Below, in pieces: positions 1-8,219 of a DNA stretch of 64,000 bases; the stretch's first letter is position 1; each line of letters starts with the position of its first letter. Under the pieces are notes generated by a model. The model made no database searches, was not told the DNA's origin, and saw only the letters and a program-made list of their open reading frames with translations. Made by a program: the position numbers and the translations under genes. This DNA is from Dietzia sp. B32. GTDB taxonomy: Bacteria; Actinomycetota; Actinomycetes; Mycobacteriales; Mycobacteriaceae. The stretch is taken from assembly GCF_024732245.1 (NCBI RefSeq), contig NZ_CP093845.1, positions 2,914,001-2,978,000 of the forward strand, written 5' to 3'.

Positions 1-218
1 ACGGGACCGGTGACCACCGTCTCGGTCGTCACGCCACCGGTCGTGGCGGCGAGGATCGACACGGTCCCCTCCCCACCGTCGGGCACCGGCAGCGTCGAGA
101 CGTGCACCCCCGGCAATGCGCGGCGGACCCCGGCGGCGATGGCGTCGGCCACCTCGATGGCGTCGAGGGACTCCTTGAAGCCGGACGGGGCGACGAGAAT
201 GCGATCGGGCAGGTACAT
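1..218 (-). CDS. glxK: Glycerate kinase, N-terminal part (cut by window edge)
   Basis: Only the first 72 codons are present; the gene runs off the left edge. The protein begins MYLPDRILVAPSGFKESLDA and continues with a PVPDGGEGT segment. This matches the start of type-II glycerate kinases (GlxK/GarK family), where an APDSFK motif is followed by a DGGEGT motif. The family phosphorylates D-glycerate with ATP in the cytosol, feeding glyoxylate or tartronate breakdown products into glycolysis. A GAAGGA ribosome site lies just before the ATG. It sits 27 bases after the transporter gene and is probably the last gene of that operon, which suggests the transporter carries glycerate or a related carboxylate. 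That link is inference from context. Confidence 0.85.
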   Translation of the reverse strand, partial: MYLPDRILVAPSGFKESLDAIEVADAIAAGVRRALPGVHVSTLPVPDGGEGTVSILAATTGGVTTETVVTGP

Positions 219-245
219 GAGTCATTTCCTTCAGGGGGAGGGGGT

Positions 246-1778
246 TCAGGACAGGAATAGGGGCAGGCCCAGGACGGGCCACACCCACCAGGCGAAAGCC
301 AGGAACACCACACACATCAGCGGGGTGAGCCAGGCGGACAGTCGGAGCAGGTCACGACGTTCGAACGTGGGCACGTCGACCACACCCGCGAAGATCGTCA
401 CCGGCTTGGCGGAGGACGGCAGCGTGTGGCAGAGGCCCGCGGCGGCGGTCGACAACAGGGCGGCCGCAACCGGGGACACGCCCACTCCCGGCGCGAGTGA
501 CAGGACGATCGGCACGAGGACCGCGGACCGGGCCGAGCGCGACTGGATCACCAGGTGCGACAGGGCGGAGACCACCACCACTGCCACCACGAACACCGCG
601 CCGGCGACCGGCCCGGAGTCCGGCACCCGACCCAGGGCGACCCGGGCGAGCAGGTCCGCCGCGCCGGACGTGCCCAGGGCGTGGCCGAGCGTGACGGTGG
701 CCGCCATGAAGAGCAGCAGGGCCCACGGGATCTTCTTCACCGCGTCCCCCAGCTCGACCCCGCCGTAGCGCGGGGACGTCACCACCAGGGCGCCGATCAG
801 GGCGATCAACGCCGGTGGCGCCCCGTGGAGTGCCTCGGTGGACCACAGCACGATCATCGCCGCGAGCAACAACACGGTGCGGGACTGCTGGACCGTGAGC
901 GGACCCGTCACCCGGCCCGCGCCGGCGGCCTCGAACTCCGACACCCCGATCTGCAGCCCGCGGCCGCGTTCCTCGGAGGTGGTGAACAGCAGGAGGACGA
1001 GTTCGGCGGCCAGGTGCGAGGAGACCAGCGCCAGCGGCAGTCCGAGGATCAGCCAGTTCGCGAAGTCGAGCCCCTCGTGGCCGGCGGTGGTGAGCAACTG
1101 CACGGTGATGAGGTGGGCGCCGGCCCCGATGAGCGAAGCGACGGCGGACAGCAGGATCACCGTGGGGAACAGCAGTGCCAGCATCCGCACGAGCGCCGGC
1201 CGGTCCGCGAGCACCCTGGCCAGCGCCAGGAAGACCGGCAACGCGAGCGCGGCCCGCCCGGACGTGGCGGGGACGGCGAACGCCGTCGCCAAGAGCGCGG
1301 CGGTGAGCAGGTGCACCAGGCTCCGCGGCCCGCGGGCACCGGTCACCACGAACACCGCCGCCCGGGTGGCGAGTCCCGACGCGGACACCGCGAACGCGAT
1401 GATGAACGCCGCGATGAGCAGCCACATCGTGTCGTCGCCGAGGGACCCGAACAGGGCGTCGGGGTCGGAGATGCCCAGAACGGTGAGGACGACGGCCGCT
1501 CCCAGCGCGACGAACGTGTCGTCGACATCGGTGAACACCCAGAACCACGCCGCCGCCGCGAACACGGTGAGGGTGGGGATCGCGGACGCCCCGGCGTCGG
1601 GGCCGGCCACGGCGAGCGCGACGACACCGGCGGCGAGGACCAGGGCGGCGACGGCCGCGCGGAGCACCCGCGTGGATGGCCGGAAAGAGCTCGGCCGGAG
1701 CCCGCGCCGCGGGGTGCTGCGGGCATGCGGGGACGACCCACCGGGCCCCGGGGTCCGGTGGTGGACGGTGGTGGTCAC
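246..1778 (-). CDS. SLC13/DASS-type anion symporter
   Basis: A 510-residue polytopic inner-membrane protein. After a basic, Pro-rich leader of about 38 residues it shows about a dozen hydrophobic segments up to the C-terminus. A PATSGRAA segment in the middle and a SSAKP segment near the end resemble the two Ser-rich helical-hairpin motifs that bind sodium and substrate in the SLC13/CitT divalent-anion family. The GTG start overlaps the stop of the response regulator (GTGA), so translation is coupled to the two-component system. The glycerate kinase follows directly. A carboxylate substrate such as glycerate, tartrate or a dicarboxylate is inferred; the sequence alone does not fix it. Confidence 0.75.
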   Translation of the reverse strand: MTTTVHHRTPGPGGSSPHARSTPRRGLRPSSFRPSTRVLRAAVAALVLAAGVVALAVAGPDAGASAIPTLTVFAAAAWFWVFTDVDDTFVALGAAVVLTVLGISDPDALFGSLGDDTMWLLIAAFIIAFAVSASGLATRAAVFVVTGARGPRSLVHLLTAALLATAFAVPATSGRAALALPVFLALARVLADRPALVRMLALLFPTVILLSAVASLIGAGAHLITVQLLTTAGHEGLDFANWLILGLPLALVSSHLAAELVLLLFTTSEERGRGLQIGVSEFEAAGAGRVTGPLTVQQSRTVLLLAAMIVLWSTEALHGAPPALIALIGALVVTSPRYGGVELGDAVKKIPWALLLFMAATVTLGHALGTSGAADLLARVALGRVPDSGPVAGAVFVVAVVVVSALSHLVIQSRSARSAVLVPIVLSLAPGVGVSPVAAALLSTAAAGLCHTLPSSAKPVTIFAGVVDVPTFERRDLLRLSAWLTPLMCVVFLAFAWWVWPVLGLPLFLS

Positions 1779-2437
1779 GACAGTTTGTATCCGGCCCCGC
1801 GGACGGTGACCAGCCGTTCGGCGCCGATCTTGCGGCGCAGTGTGCGGACGTACACGTCGACGACGTTGGAGGCGGGATCGAAGTCGTATCCCCAGGCATG
1901 GGCCAGGATCTGCTCCCGGGAGAGAACCTGGCCCGGGTGCTTGAGGAACACCTTGAGCATCGCGAACTCCCGGCTCGTCAGCTCGACGGGTCGCCCGGCG
2001 ACGGTGGCGATCCGGGTGAGCAGGTCGAGGGTGAGGTCGCCGTGGTGCAGGACGGGTGTGGCCTCCGCTGACTCACCGCGCTCGCCCAGCCGGATACGCA
2101 CCCGGGCGAGCAGTTCGGCGAAGTGGAACGGCTTGGCCAGGTAGTCGTTGGCCCCGGATTCCAGGCCGAGGACGGTGTCGTCCACCGAGTCGCGGGCGGT
2201 GAGAACGACGACCGGCGTCGTGATCCCCGACCCGCGGGCGGTGGCGAGCACCTCGAACCCGTCCATCAGCGGGAGGCCGATGTCGAGGACCACCAGGTCG
2301 TGGTCGCCGGCCCGCATGGCCTCGAGGGCGGAGCGGCCGTCGGCGACATGGGAGGTGACGAAGCCGGCGGCGTGCAGGCCCTTCTGGAGGAACGACACGA
2401 TCCGGGCGTCGTCCTCGGCGATGAGGATGCGGTTCAC
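1775..2437 (-). CDS. OmpR/PhoB-family response regulator
   Basis: A 220-residue DNA-binding response regulator. The receiver domain (residues 1-115) has the acidic pocket EDD at 8-10, the phosphoacceptor Asp52 in VVLDIGLP, Thr80 and Lys102. A winged-helix C-terminal domain follows, with the typical LTSREFAML, VLSREQIL and VRTLRRKI segments and a final RGAGYKL. The GTG at 2437 was chosen because it overlaps the kinase stop (GTGA) and begins exactly at the receiver fold; longer reading in this frame has no support. It overlaps the transporter start at its other end, so it probably regulates this operon and is co-translated with its kinase. Confidence 0.93.
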   Translation of the reverse strand: MNRILIAEDDARIVSFLQKGLHAAGFVTSHVADGRSALEAMRAGDHDLVVLDIGLPLMDGFEVLATARGSGITTPVVVLTARDSVDDTVLGLESGANDYLAKPFHFAELLARVRIRLGERGESAEATPVLHHGDLTLDLLTRIATVAGRPVELTSREFAMLKVFLKHPGQVLSREQILAHAWGYDFDPASNVVDVYVRTLRRKIGAERLVTVRGAGYKLS

Positions 2438-3927
2438 GGCTGGGCCTCCTGAGGGCGGTCTGGAACGGGGATGTCGACGGCGAAGGTGGCGCCGTGACCG
2501 GGCGTGGAGTCGAGGGTGACGGTGCCTCCGTGGGCAGTCGCGATCGCGGTGACGATGGCCAGTCCGAGGCCGGCGCCACCGGAACCGGAGGTCCCGGCGG
2601 TGCCGCGGTCGAAGCGGCGGAAGATGCGTTCGGCGTCCTCCGGCGCGACCCCGGGGCCCTCGTCGGCCACGGAGATCACCAGGCGGCCGTCGACCCACCG
2701 GGACCCGATCCGGACCCGGTCGCCCACCTCGGTATGGGTGACCGCGTTGGACGCGAGCTGGAGCACGGCCTGGGTGATCCGCTGCGGGTCCACGGACGCC
2801 TCGCCCTCGGCGATCTCGACGAGTTCCCACCGGCGGTCGCCCAGCTGTTGGGCCTGGGACTCGATGTCCAGCAGCAGCTCGGCGGCGTCGACGGGTCGGG
2901 GCCTGACGAAGTCGGGTCGCTCGGACTTGGCCATGGTGAGCAGGTCGGAGACGATCCGGGACATGCGGTCGAGTTCGGAGTCGACGAGGCGGAGGGTCTC
3001 GGCGCGGGCGGCGGGGTCGTCGTCGGGATCCATCGTCTCGAGGTGACCGCGGATCACCGTGATCGGAGTCCGCAGCTCGTGACCGGCGTCGTCGACGAAC
3101 CGACGTTGGGTGTCGTAGGCACCCTCGATCCGGTCGAGCATCGCGTTGAACGTCTCGGCGAGCTGGGAGATGTCGTCGCGACCGTGTACCGGAACCCGGC
3201 TGTCGAGGTCGCTCTCCTGTATCCGCTCGGCCACCAGGCGCACCTCTCGGACGGGCGCGAGGATCTGTCCGGCCACGAGGTAGCCGAACAGTGCGGTCAG
3301 CGCGAGGCCGCCGAGCGACCCCCAGCCGAAGACGCGCATGGTGGAGTCCACCTCGGCACGTTCCGGCCCGGTGAACACGGCGATCACGAACGTCGACTCG
3401 CCGGCGGCCGCGTCCGCCCCGCCCGGTGTCTCACCGGCGGCGATGGTCATCTTGCCCCACCGGACCGGGCCGACAGGACTGTCGGCGATGCCCGACGGGG
3501 CGGCCGAGGCCCGGATGGTCTCGAGGAGTTCCGCATCGGCCGCGAGGTCGTAGGGGCTCGGATCGCCGGCGGAGCGGTCCACGGCGAACACCCTGGCCTC
3601 GTCCATCCCCAGGTGGACCTCGTCGGCCGCAGGGATCTGGCGGCTGAGGTAGAGCCGCAGCAGTCGTTCGGGATCGTCGAACGGCTCTGCGGTCGTCGGA
3701 TCGACGCCCTCCCGGACGAACGCGCGGAACTCGTCGAGCTCCTGGACCACGTCCGCGTTCGCGGTCCGGTCGACGTCGGCCATGAGCAGTGTCCGGAGCG
3801 TCAGACCGAGTGCGAGCAGCACCAGGGCGGTGGTGAGCACGATCCACCCGACGATCCGCCACCGCGCCGGGATCGAGGTGGCGTCCGCCCGTTCGGCGGC
3901 GCCGGTCTCAGTCGTCCCAGTCGTCAT
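2434..3927 (-). CDS. Sensor histidine kinase
   Basis: A membrane histidine kinase of about 497 residues. The parts in order are: transmembrane helix 1 (about 24-47), an extracytoplasmic sensor of roughly 150 residues, transmembrane helix 2 (about 198-222), a HAMP linker (to about 270), the dimerisation/phosphoacceptor helix with His283 in DDAGHELRTP, and an HATPase domain with Asn394 (N box), DEGPGV (G1) and GAGLGLAIV (G2). It phosphorylates the regulator encoded immediately downstream, with which it overlaps by four bases. Several in-frame ATGs (3972, 3957, 3936, 3927) lie in a Thr/Gly/Met-rich stretch overlapping the preceding gene; 3927 gives the smallest overlap but the start is uncertain. 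The acidic secreted proteins just upstream are candidate partners of its sensor domain. Confidence 0.9.
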   Translation of the reverse strand: MTTGTTETGAAERADATSIPARWRIVGWIVLTTALVLLALGLTLRTLLMADVDRTANADVVQELDEFRAFVREGVDPTTAEPFDDPERLLRLYLSRQIPAADEVHLGMDEARVFAVDRSAGDPSPYDLAADAELLETIRASAAPSGIADSPVGPVRWGKMTIAAGETPGGADAAAGESTFVIAVFTGPERAEVDSTMRVFGWGSLGGLALTALFGYLVAGQILAPVREVRLVAERIQESDLDSRVPVHGRDDISQLAETFNAMLDRIEGAYDTQRRFVDDAGHELRTPITVIRGHLETMDPDDDPAARAETLRLVDSELDRMSRIVSDLLTMAKSERPDFVRPRPVDAAELLLDIESQAQQLGDRRWELVEIAEGEASVDPQRITQAVLQLASNAVTHTEVGDRVRIGSRWVDGRLVISVADEGPGVAPEDAERIFRRFDRGTAGTSGSGGAGLGLAIVTAIATAHGGTVTLDSTPGHGATFAVDIPVPDRPQEAQP

Positions 3928-4303
3928 CCCAGTCATCCCCGTCGTCGTCCCACCCATCGTCCCAGTCGTCATCCCGGTCGTCTCCGTAGTAGGGCACCAC
4001 CGGCTGAACCGGTTGCACGGGCACCGGTCGCGCCGGTGCCGGTGCCGGTGCCGGCGCGGGCGCCGACGCCGGTGCCTCGCCGGGGGATGAGGTGGTGGTC
4101 GGGGAGGAGCTCGTCGTGGGAGATGACGACGACGAGGTACGCCCGTGCTGGCCGGGGGGCGCGTGCAGGTCGACCGTCGCGTCCTCGACCCGGACGGGCG
4201 GGGCGCCGGTATCGGAACCGATCGCCACGGCGCCCAGTGCGAGTCCGGCGGGCACGAGCACCACCGCGGCGATGAGGGCGAGCTTGCGCGTGAACTCAGA
4301 CAT
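3908..4303 (-). CDS. Secreted/anchored protein with Pro-Ala linker and Asp-Trp-rich tail
   Basis: A 131-residue protein with an N-terminal signal/anchor helix (about residues 8-28), a Ser/Thr-rich stretch, a Pro-Ala repeat (APAPAPAPAPARP) and an extremely acidic C-terminus built from DDxWDD-type units. The tail carries many Asp residues and regularly spaced Trp. No enzymatic domain is visible. The tail could bind cations or a positively charged surface. It is the second gene of the operon, 11 bases after the lipoprotein gene and overlapping the kinase, so it may sense or buffer the kinase signal outside the membrane. Small secreted hydrophilic proteins beside two-component systems are known in actinobacteria; the role here is inference. 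Confidence 0.7.
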   Translation of the reverse strand: MSEFTRKLALIAAVVLVPAGLALGAVAIGSDTGAPPVRVEDATVDLHAPPGQHGRTSSSSSPTTSSSPTTTSSPGEAPASAPAPAPAPAPARPVPVQPVQPVVPYYGDDRDDDWDDGWDDDGDDWDDDWDD

Positions 4304-4314
4304 GGCGGGCCCGG

Positions 4315-4614
4315 TCAGTCGTCGAGGTCGTCGTCTTCGTTGTCCCGGTCGTCGTCGCGGTCGTCGCGGTCGTCCCGGTCGTCGCGGTCGTCGTCGTCCC
4401 GGTCATCGTCCTGATGATCCAGGTCGTCGTCCGTCGACGGGGCGGCGGCTCCCGCGGTCCCGTCGACGGACTGGGCAGGCGCGGTCACGGTGGTGGTCTC
4501 GGAGGCAGGGGCATTGCTCCCGGCGTCATTCCCCGCGCCGCATCCGGACAGGATGAGGGCGGCGGAGGCGGACAGGGCGAGGAGGACGGTGCGGAGGCTG
4601 TTGTTCTCTGTCAT
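4315..4614 (-). CDS. Small lipoprotein with Asp/Arg-repeat tail
   Basis: About 99 residues. The N-terminus is a lipoprotein signal ending in LSGC, so the Cys would be lipidated and the protein held on the outer face of the membrane. After a Thr/Ala/Ser linker the last 40 residues are nearly pure Asp with interspersed Arg (DDRDDRDD units) and no aromatic residues, unlike the Trp-containing tail of the next gene. The start at 4614 was preferred over 4623 because an AGGATGG ribosome site sits at a good distance from it. It is the first gene of the run ending in glycerate kinase. The tail is encoded by a short-period DNA repeat that could vary in length. Function unknown; cation binding is plausible. 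Confidence 0.7.
   Translation of the reverse strand: MTENNSLRTVLLALSASAALILSGCGAGNDAGSNAPASETTTVTAPAQSVDGTAGAAAPSTDDDLDHQDDDRDDDDRDDRDDRDDRDDDRDNEDDDLDD
4319..4440. repeat. Short-period GAC/CGG codon repeat (Asp/Arg tail)
   Basis: On the plus strand the stretch is a run of gtcgtc, cggtcgtc and gtcgcggtcgtc units, coding on the minus strand for the Asp/Arg tail of the lipoprotein. The units are short and imperfect but nearly continuous, so replication slippage could change tail length in frame. Confidence 0.75.
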
Positions 4615-4710
4615 GAGTGCCATCCTGGGTGCCCGGTATGACGGGTTGATGAAACCTCCATGACGGAGTCTTCATGTCGCACCACGGCGGGCGCCGGTGT
4701 CGGCCGGACG

Positions 4711-4749
4711 CGAGAACACCCCGCGGTGGTCGACCGCGGGGTGTTCTCG
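4711..4749 (-). terminator. Hairpin terminator after the MaoC gene
   Basis: A perfect 16-base inverted repeat (CGAGAACACCCCGCGG and its complement) with a 7-base loop lies just beyond the stop of the minus-strand kstD-MaoC unit. No clear T-run follows, as is common in high-GC actinobacteria. It also separates this unit from the Asp-rich/kinase operon. Confidence 0.8.
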
Positions 4750-4789
4750 GGTGCTTTCGGATGCCGCCCGGTGGGGCGACCAGCGCCGG

Positions 4790-5650
4790 TCAGGCGAGAT
4801 CGACCACCACGTTCTTCAGCACGGGGGCGTCGTCGCGTTCCACGACGGTCGCCGCCACGAGCAGTCGCGAGCCCTCTTCCCACACGCGGATGCGCATGGT
4901 CTCGCCGGGGAAGAAGATGCCGCCGAAGGTCACGCCGTAACCGCCGACGCGGGCGACGTCACCGCCGAGCACCTGATCCACGACCGCGCGCAGCACCAGG
5001 CCGTACGAGCACAGTCCGTGGAGGATCGGGCGCGGGAACCCGGCCGCCTCAGCGAACGCGGGATCGGAGTGCAGCGGGTTGCGGTCGCCGCAGAGACGGT
5101 AGAACAGCGCCTGCTGGGGGAGCGTGGCCACCTCGATGGTGTGGTCGGCCTCCCGCTCGGGGTACTCCACCTTCTCGGAGGTGCCGCGATCGCCGCCGAA
5201 ACCGCCCTCGCCACGGGCGAAGATGCCCGAGCGCGAGGTCCACAGCTTCTCGCCGTCGGCGGAGACCGTCTCGGACTCCTGGATGATGACCGCGGCGGAA
5301 CCCTTGTCCTGGATCTCGGCGATCTTCGTGGTGGTGGTGGCGGTGCCGGAGGCGGGGATCGGCCGGTGCAGCGTGACGGACTGGCTGCCGTGGACGACCT
5401 TGGCGAGGTCGATCTCCACGCCCGGGAAGGACACCCGGGGCGCCTCGGTGACGTTCATCGTCGCGGCTACGGTGGCGAACGACGGCAGCACCTTGGGGTC
5501 GGTGTCGTGGACGTACGCCAGCCCGGTGGTGTCCATCGGGTCGGCGGCCGCGCCCACCGACAAGGCGTAGAGCGCCACGTCGGAGGCGGTCCAGGAGAAC
5601 TCCTGCGAGGGCAACTGCGCCCCGAGGGCCTTGTCGAGGTCGATCGGCAC
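4790..5650 (-). CDS. MaoC-type enoyl-CoA hydratase (Rv3538/ChsH3-like)
   Basis: A 286-residue hydratase-2 (R-specific, MaoC fold) protein with a degenerate first hot-dog half (1-150) and a catalytic second half. The catalytic motif is visible as YRLCGDRNPLHSDP (Asp and His of the hydratase-2 motif) followed by AGFPRPILHG. It hydrates trans-2-enoyl-CoA esters. The length equals that remembered for M. tuberculosis Rv3538, which also sits beside kstD and has been called ChsH3 for sterol side-chain hydration; that equivalence is by recall and synteny. The GTG start lies one base after the kstD stop, so the two genes form one unit behind the KstR box at 7375. A steroid acyl-CoA substrate is inferred. 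Confidence 0.85.
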   Translation of the reverse strand: MPIDLDKALGAQLPSQEFSWTASDVALYALSVGAAADPMDTTGLAYVHDTDPKVLPSFATVAATMNVTEAPRVSFPGVEIDLAKVVHGSQSVTLHRPIPASGTATTTTKIAEIQDKGSAAVIIQESETVSADGEKLWTSRSGIFARGEGGFGGDRGTSEKVEYPEREADHTIEVATLPQQALFYRLCGDRNPLHSDPAFAEAAGFPRPILHGLCSYGLVLRAVVDQVLGGDVARVGGYGVTFGGIFFPGETMRIRVWEEGSRLLVAATVVERDDAPVLKNVVVDLA

Positions 5651-5651
5651 G

Positions 5652-7373
5652 TCAGACTCCCGTCTTCGCGGTGGTGGGGGTGGAGGCCAGCATGTTCTCC
5701 ACGGCGAGGTAGCCGAAGACCATCGCGGGGCCGATGGTGGCGCCCGGGCCGGCGTAGGTGTGGCCCATGACCGGCGAGGACGCGTTGCCCGCGGCGTAGA
5801 GGCCCTCGATCACGGAGCCGTCCTCACGCAGGACCCGACCGTGGACATCTGTGTTCGCGCCGCCCTTGGTGCCGAGGTCGCCGGGCACCATCTTGGCGGC
5901 GTAGAACGGCGCCTTGCGGACCGGGCCGAGGCTCGGGTTGGGCTTGTTGGTCGGGTCGCCGTAGTAGTGGTCGTACCCCGACTCGCCGCGGTTGAAGTCC
6001 TCGTCGACGCCCTTTGCGGCGAAGCCGTTGAACTTCTCGGCGGTCCGCTCCAGCGCCTCCGCCGGCACGCCGATGAGATCGGCGAGCTCGGCGAGGGTGT
6101 CCGCCTTGTGGAAGTTCTCGGTCTCGAGCCACTTCTTGGGCAGCGGTTGCTTGGCCTGCAGGCCGGCGAAGAGGTACCGGTTCTTGTACTCCTGGTCGAA
6201 GATGATCCAGGCCGGGACGTTCTCGCCGGGGGTCCCCTCCTGCCCGGCGGGTGCCTGTCCGAACTCGCCGCCGTACATCTTGTGGCCGGCCTCGACGTAG
6301 GGCAGCGACTCGTTCATGAACCGCTCGCCGCGGGAGTTGACCATGAAGGAACACGGCAGCGACCGCTCGGCCAGTGCGAACCAGGGGCCGCGCGGCAGCA
6401 GGATCGACGGACCCCACCAGGAGTCCTCCATGAAGGACAGCGAGGCGCCGGCCTTCTCCATGTACTCGATTCCCTCACCGGTGTTGGCGGCGGCGCCGAC
6501 GGTCCACGAGGTGGGGATGGGCTGACGCTGGTACTTGTCGCGCATCTCCTGGTTGTGCTCGAAGCCACCGGACCCGATCACCACACCGAGTCGCGCGCGC
6601 AGGGTCATCTCCTCGCCGTTCCGGGTGACGGTGACGCCCACGACGCGCTCCTGGGTGCCCGAACCCTCGGTGACCAGGCCGGTCATGGGGGTCTCGAGCC
6701 ACACCGGAACGCCGGCGTCGAGCAGGCCCTTGCGCATCGCGGCGATGAGCGCGCGACCCATCCCCACCGAGTTCTGCCCGCGCGCCTTGGCGAGGAACAT
6801 CCGGAGGGCGACCCGGATCGAACGCCTGATGCCCTTGGTGTGCGGACGCTGGAGGAGGTTGAGCCAGCGGTAGTCGGACTGCATCACCACCATGTTGACC
6901 GGCGCCTTGGCGTAGCCCGGCTCCAGCTTGTCGGCCTCGGACCCGAGCTGGCGGAGGTCGAACGGCTTGGGCTCGACGGACCGACCACCGAGACGACCAC
7001 CGGGGGCCTCCGGGTAGTAGTCGGCGTAATCCTTGACCCACTCCAGCCGCAGGGGGCTGTTGGCCAGGACGAAGTCCAGGACCTCGGGGCCGCGGTCGAT
7101 GTAGGCGTCGATCCGCTCGGGTTCCACGACGTCGCCGATGATCGCGCGCAGGTAGGTCCGGGCCGCCTCCGGCGTGTCCAGGACACCGTCGCGCTGGAGC
7201 ACCGAGTTGTTGGGGATCCACACGCCGCCGCCGGAGCGGGCGGTGGAGCCTCCGTAGTGTGGGGCCTTCTCAACGAGCACCACGCTGAGGCCCTTCTTTG
7301 CTGCCGCGAGGGCGGCCGTCATGCCTGCTCCACCGCTGCCGACGACGACGACGTCGAATTCCTGGTCTGCCAT
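5652..7373 (-). CDS. kstD: 3-ketosteroid delta1-dehydrogenase
   Basis: A 573-residue FAD enzyme that introduces the C1-C2 double bond into 3-ketosteroid rings, the step that with 9-alpha-hydroxylation makes ring B open. The Rossmann FAD motif is VVVVGSGGAG (residues 8-17), followed by the GGSTARSGGG segment. Near the C-terminus is GHTYAGPG, with Tyr540 and Gly544 matching the catalytic Tyr and Gly known from KstD1 of Rhodococcus. The ATG at 7373 is chosen because the protein begins at the FAD fold and the exact KstR box ends one base upstream; a much longer reading in this frame crosses the opposite-strand hsaE gene and is rejected. Such a short leader suggests leaderless translation or a site overlapping the promoter. 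Confidence 0.95.
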   Translation of the reverse strand: MADQEFDVVVVGSGGAGMTAALAAAKKGLSVVLVEKAPHYGGSTARSGGGVWIPNNSVLQRDGVLDTPEAARTYLRAIIGDVVEPERIDAYIDRGPEVLDFVLANSPLRLEWVKDYADYYPEAPGGRLGGRSVEPKPFDLRQLGSEADKLEPGYAKAPVNMVVMQSDYRWLNLLQRPHTKGIRRSIRVALRMFLAKARGQNSVGMGRALIAAMRKGLLDAGVPVWLETPMTGLVTEGSGTQERVVGVTVTRNGEEMTLRARLGVVIGSGGFEHNQEMRDKYQRQPIPTSWTVGAAANTGEGIEYMEKAGASLSFMEDSWWGPSILLPRGPWFALAERSLPCSFMVNSRGERFMNESLPYVEAGHKMYGGEFGQAPAGQEGTPGENVPAWIIFDQEYKNRYLFAGLQAKQPLPKKWLETENFHKADTLAELADLIGVPAEALERTAEKFNGFAAKGVDEDFNRGESGYDHYYGDPTNKPNPSLGPVRKAPFYAAKMVPGDLGTKGGANTDVHGRVLREDGSVIEGLYAAGNASSPVMGHTYAGPGATIGPAMVFGYLAVENMLASTPTTAKTGV

Positions 7374-7374
7374 G

Positions 7375-7388
7375 TAGAACACGTTATA
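7375..7388. promoter_or_regulatory. KstR operator (exact), kstD/hsaE divergent promoter
   Basis: TAGAACACGTTATA matches the KstR palindrome TnnAACnnGTTnnA at all eight fixed positions. It lies one base from the kstD start and 45 bases from the hsaE start and probably represses both when sterol-CoA ligand is absent. Confidence 0.9.
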
Positions 7389-7433
7389 GAACTGAGCGCC
7401 GTGGCGCCAGACGCCCCAGGTAGCATCCCCGTC

Positions 7434-8219
7434 ATGCTCAACAAAGAGACCCGCGCCACTCTCGCCCAGCGACTCTGGGACGCCGAGTCCGACGTCGCGC
7501 CGATCGTGCCGCTGACCGACGATCATCCGGACCTGACGCCGGACGACGCCTTCGAGATCCAGTTGGTGAACATCCGCCGCAAGCTCGACGCCGGAGCGGT
7601 GGTGACCGGACACAAGGTCGGGCTCGCGTCCAAGGCGATGCAGGAGATGATGGGCGTCGACGAACCGGATTACGGACACCTCCTCGACACCATGGAGTAC
7701 CCGGAGGGGACCGCGATCGAGGCGGCCCGCTTCTGCTTCCCGCGGGTCGAGGTGGAGGTGGGCTTCATCCTGGGCGCCGACATCCCGCCGGAGGGGTGCT
7801 CCCAGGCCGAGGCCGCCGCGGCGATCGAGTGGGTCGTGCCGTCGATCGAGTTGATCGACTCCCGCATCCGGGACTGGAAGATCACGCTGCCCGACACGAT
7901 CGCGGACAACGCCTCGTCGTGTGGCTACGTGGTGGGCGAGCAGCGGGTCCGGCTCGCGGACATCGATGTCGCCGCGATCGACGCGACCCTCTACAAGAAC
8001 GGCGAGTTCCTCGCGTCCGGGCGTTCCGACGCGGTGCTCGGCAACCCGCTCAACTCGGTCGGGTGGCTCGCGTCGACGGTCGCCAAGTTCGGCGTCCGTC
8101 TGCGGAAGGGCGACGTGATCCTGCCGGGCACCGCGATCCGCGCGATGGACGCCGCCCCGGGCGACAGCTTCCGCGCCGAGTTCGCCGGGCTGGGCGACGT
8201 CACCATGGACTTCCGCTAG
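7434..8219 (+). CDS. hsaE: 2-hydroxyhexa-2,4-dienoate hydratase
   Basis: A 261-residue cytosolic hydratase of the MhpD/BphH (fumarylacetoacetate-hydrolase-like) family. It adds water to the dienoate released by HsaD from the cleaved A ring, giving 4-hydroxy-2-oxohexanoate. The VTGHKVGL segment near residue 60, the PRVEVEVGFI acidic metal-site segment, and the ELIDSRI and ADNASSCGYV segments are typical of the family. The length agrees with M. tuberculosis HsaE as recalled. The divergent KstR box lies 45 bases upstream. Unlike in related genomes, hsaG and hsaF do not follow directly; an opposite-strand IclR gene and an HNH gene lie between. Its TAG stop is shared in the palindrome CTAG with the stop of the convergent regulator. 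Confidence 0.92.
   Translation: MLNKETRATLAQRLWDAESDVAPIVPLTDDHPDLTPDDAFEIQLVNIRRKLDAGAVVTGHKVGLASKAMQEMMGVDEPDYGHLLDTMEYPEGTAIEAARFCFPRVEVEVGFILGADIPPEGCSQAEAAAAIEWVVPSIELIDSRIRDWKITLPDTIADNASSCGYVVGEQRVRLADIDVAAIDATLYKNGEFLASGRSDAVLGNPLNSVGWLASTVAKFGVRLRKGDVILPGTAIRAMDAAPGDSFRAEFAGLGDVTMDFR

Noticed and set aside
555-2144. Long plus-strand open frame opposite the transporter and response regulator
   Set aside because: Rich in Arg/Gly/Asp/His with no recognisable family, and wholly antisense to two well-supported genes. High GC in the third codon position creates such shadows across the window.
5631-7430. Long upstream extension of the hsaE frame
   Set aside because: It is antisense to kstD and lacks any family similarity; HsaE begins at the ATG at 7434 with the expected length of 261 residues.
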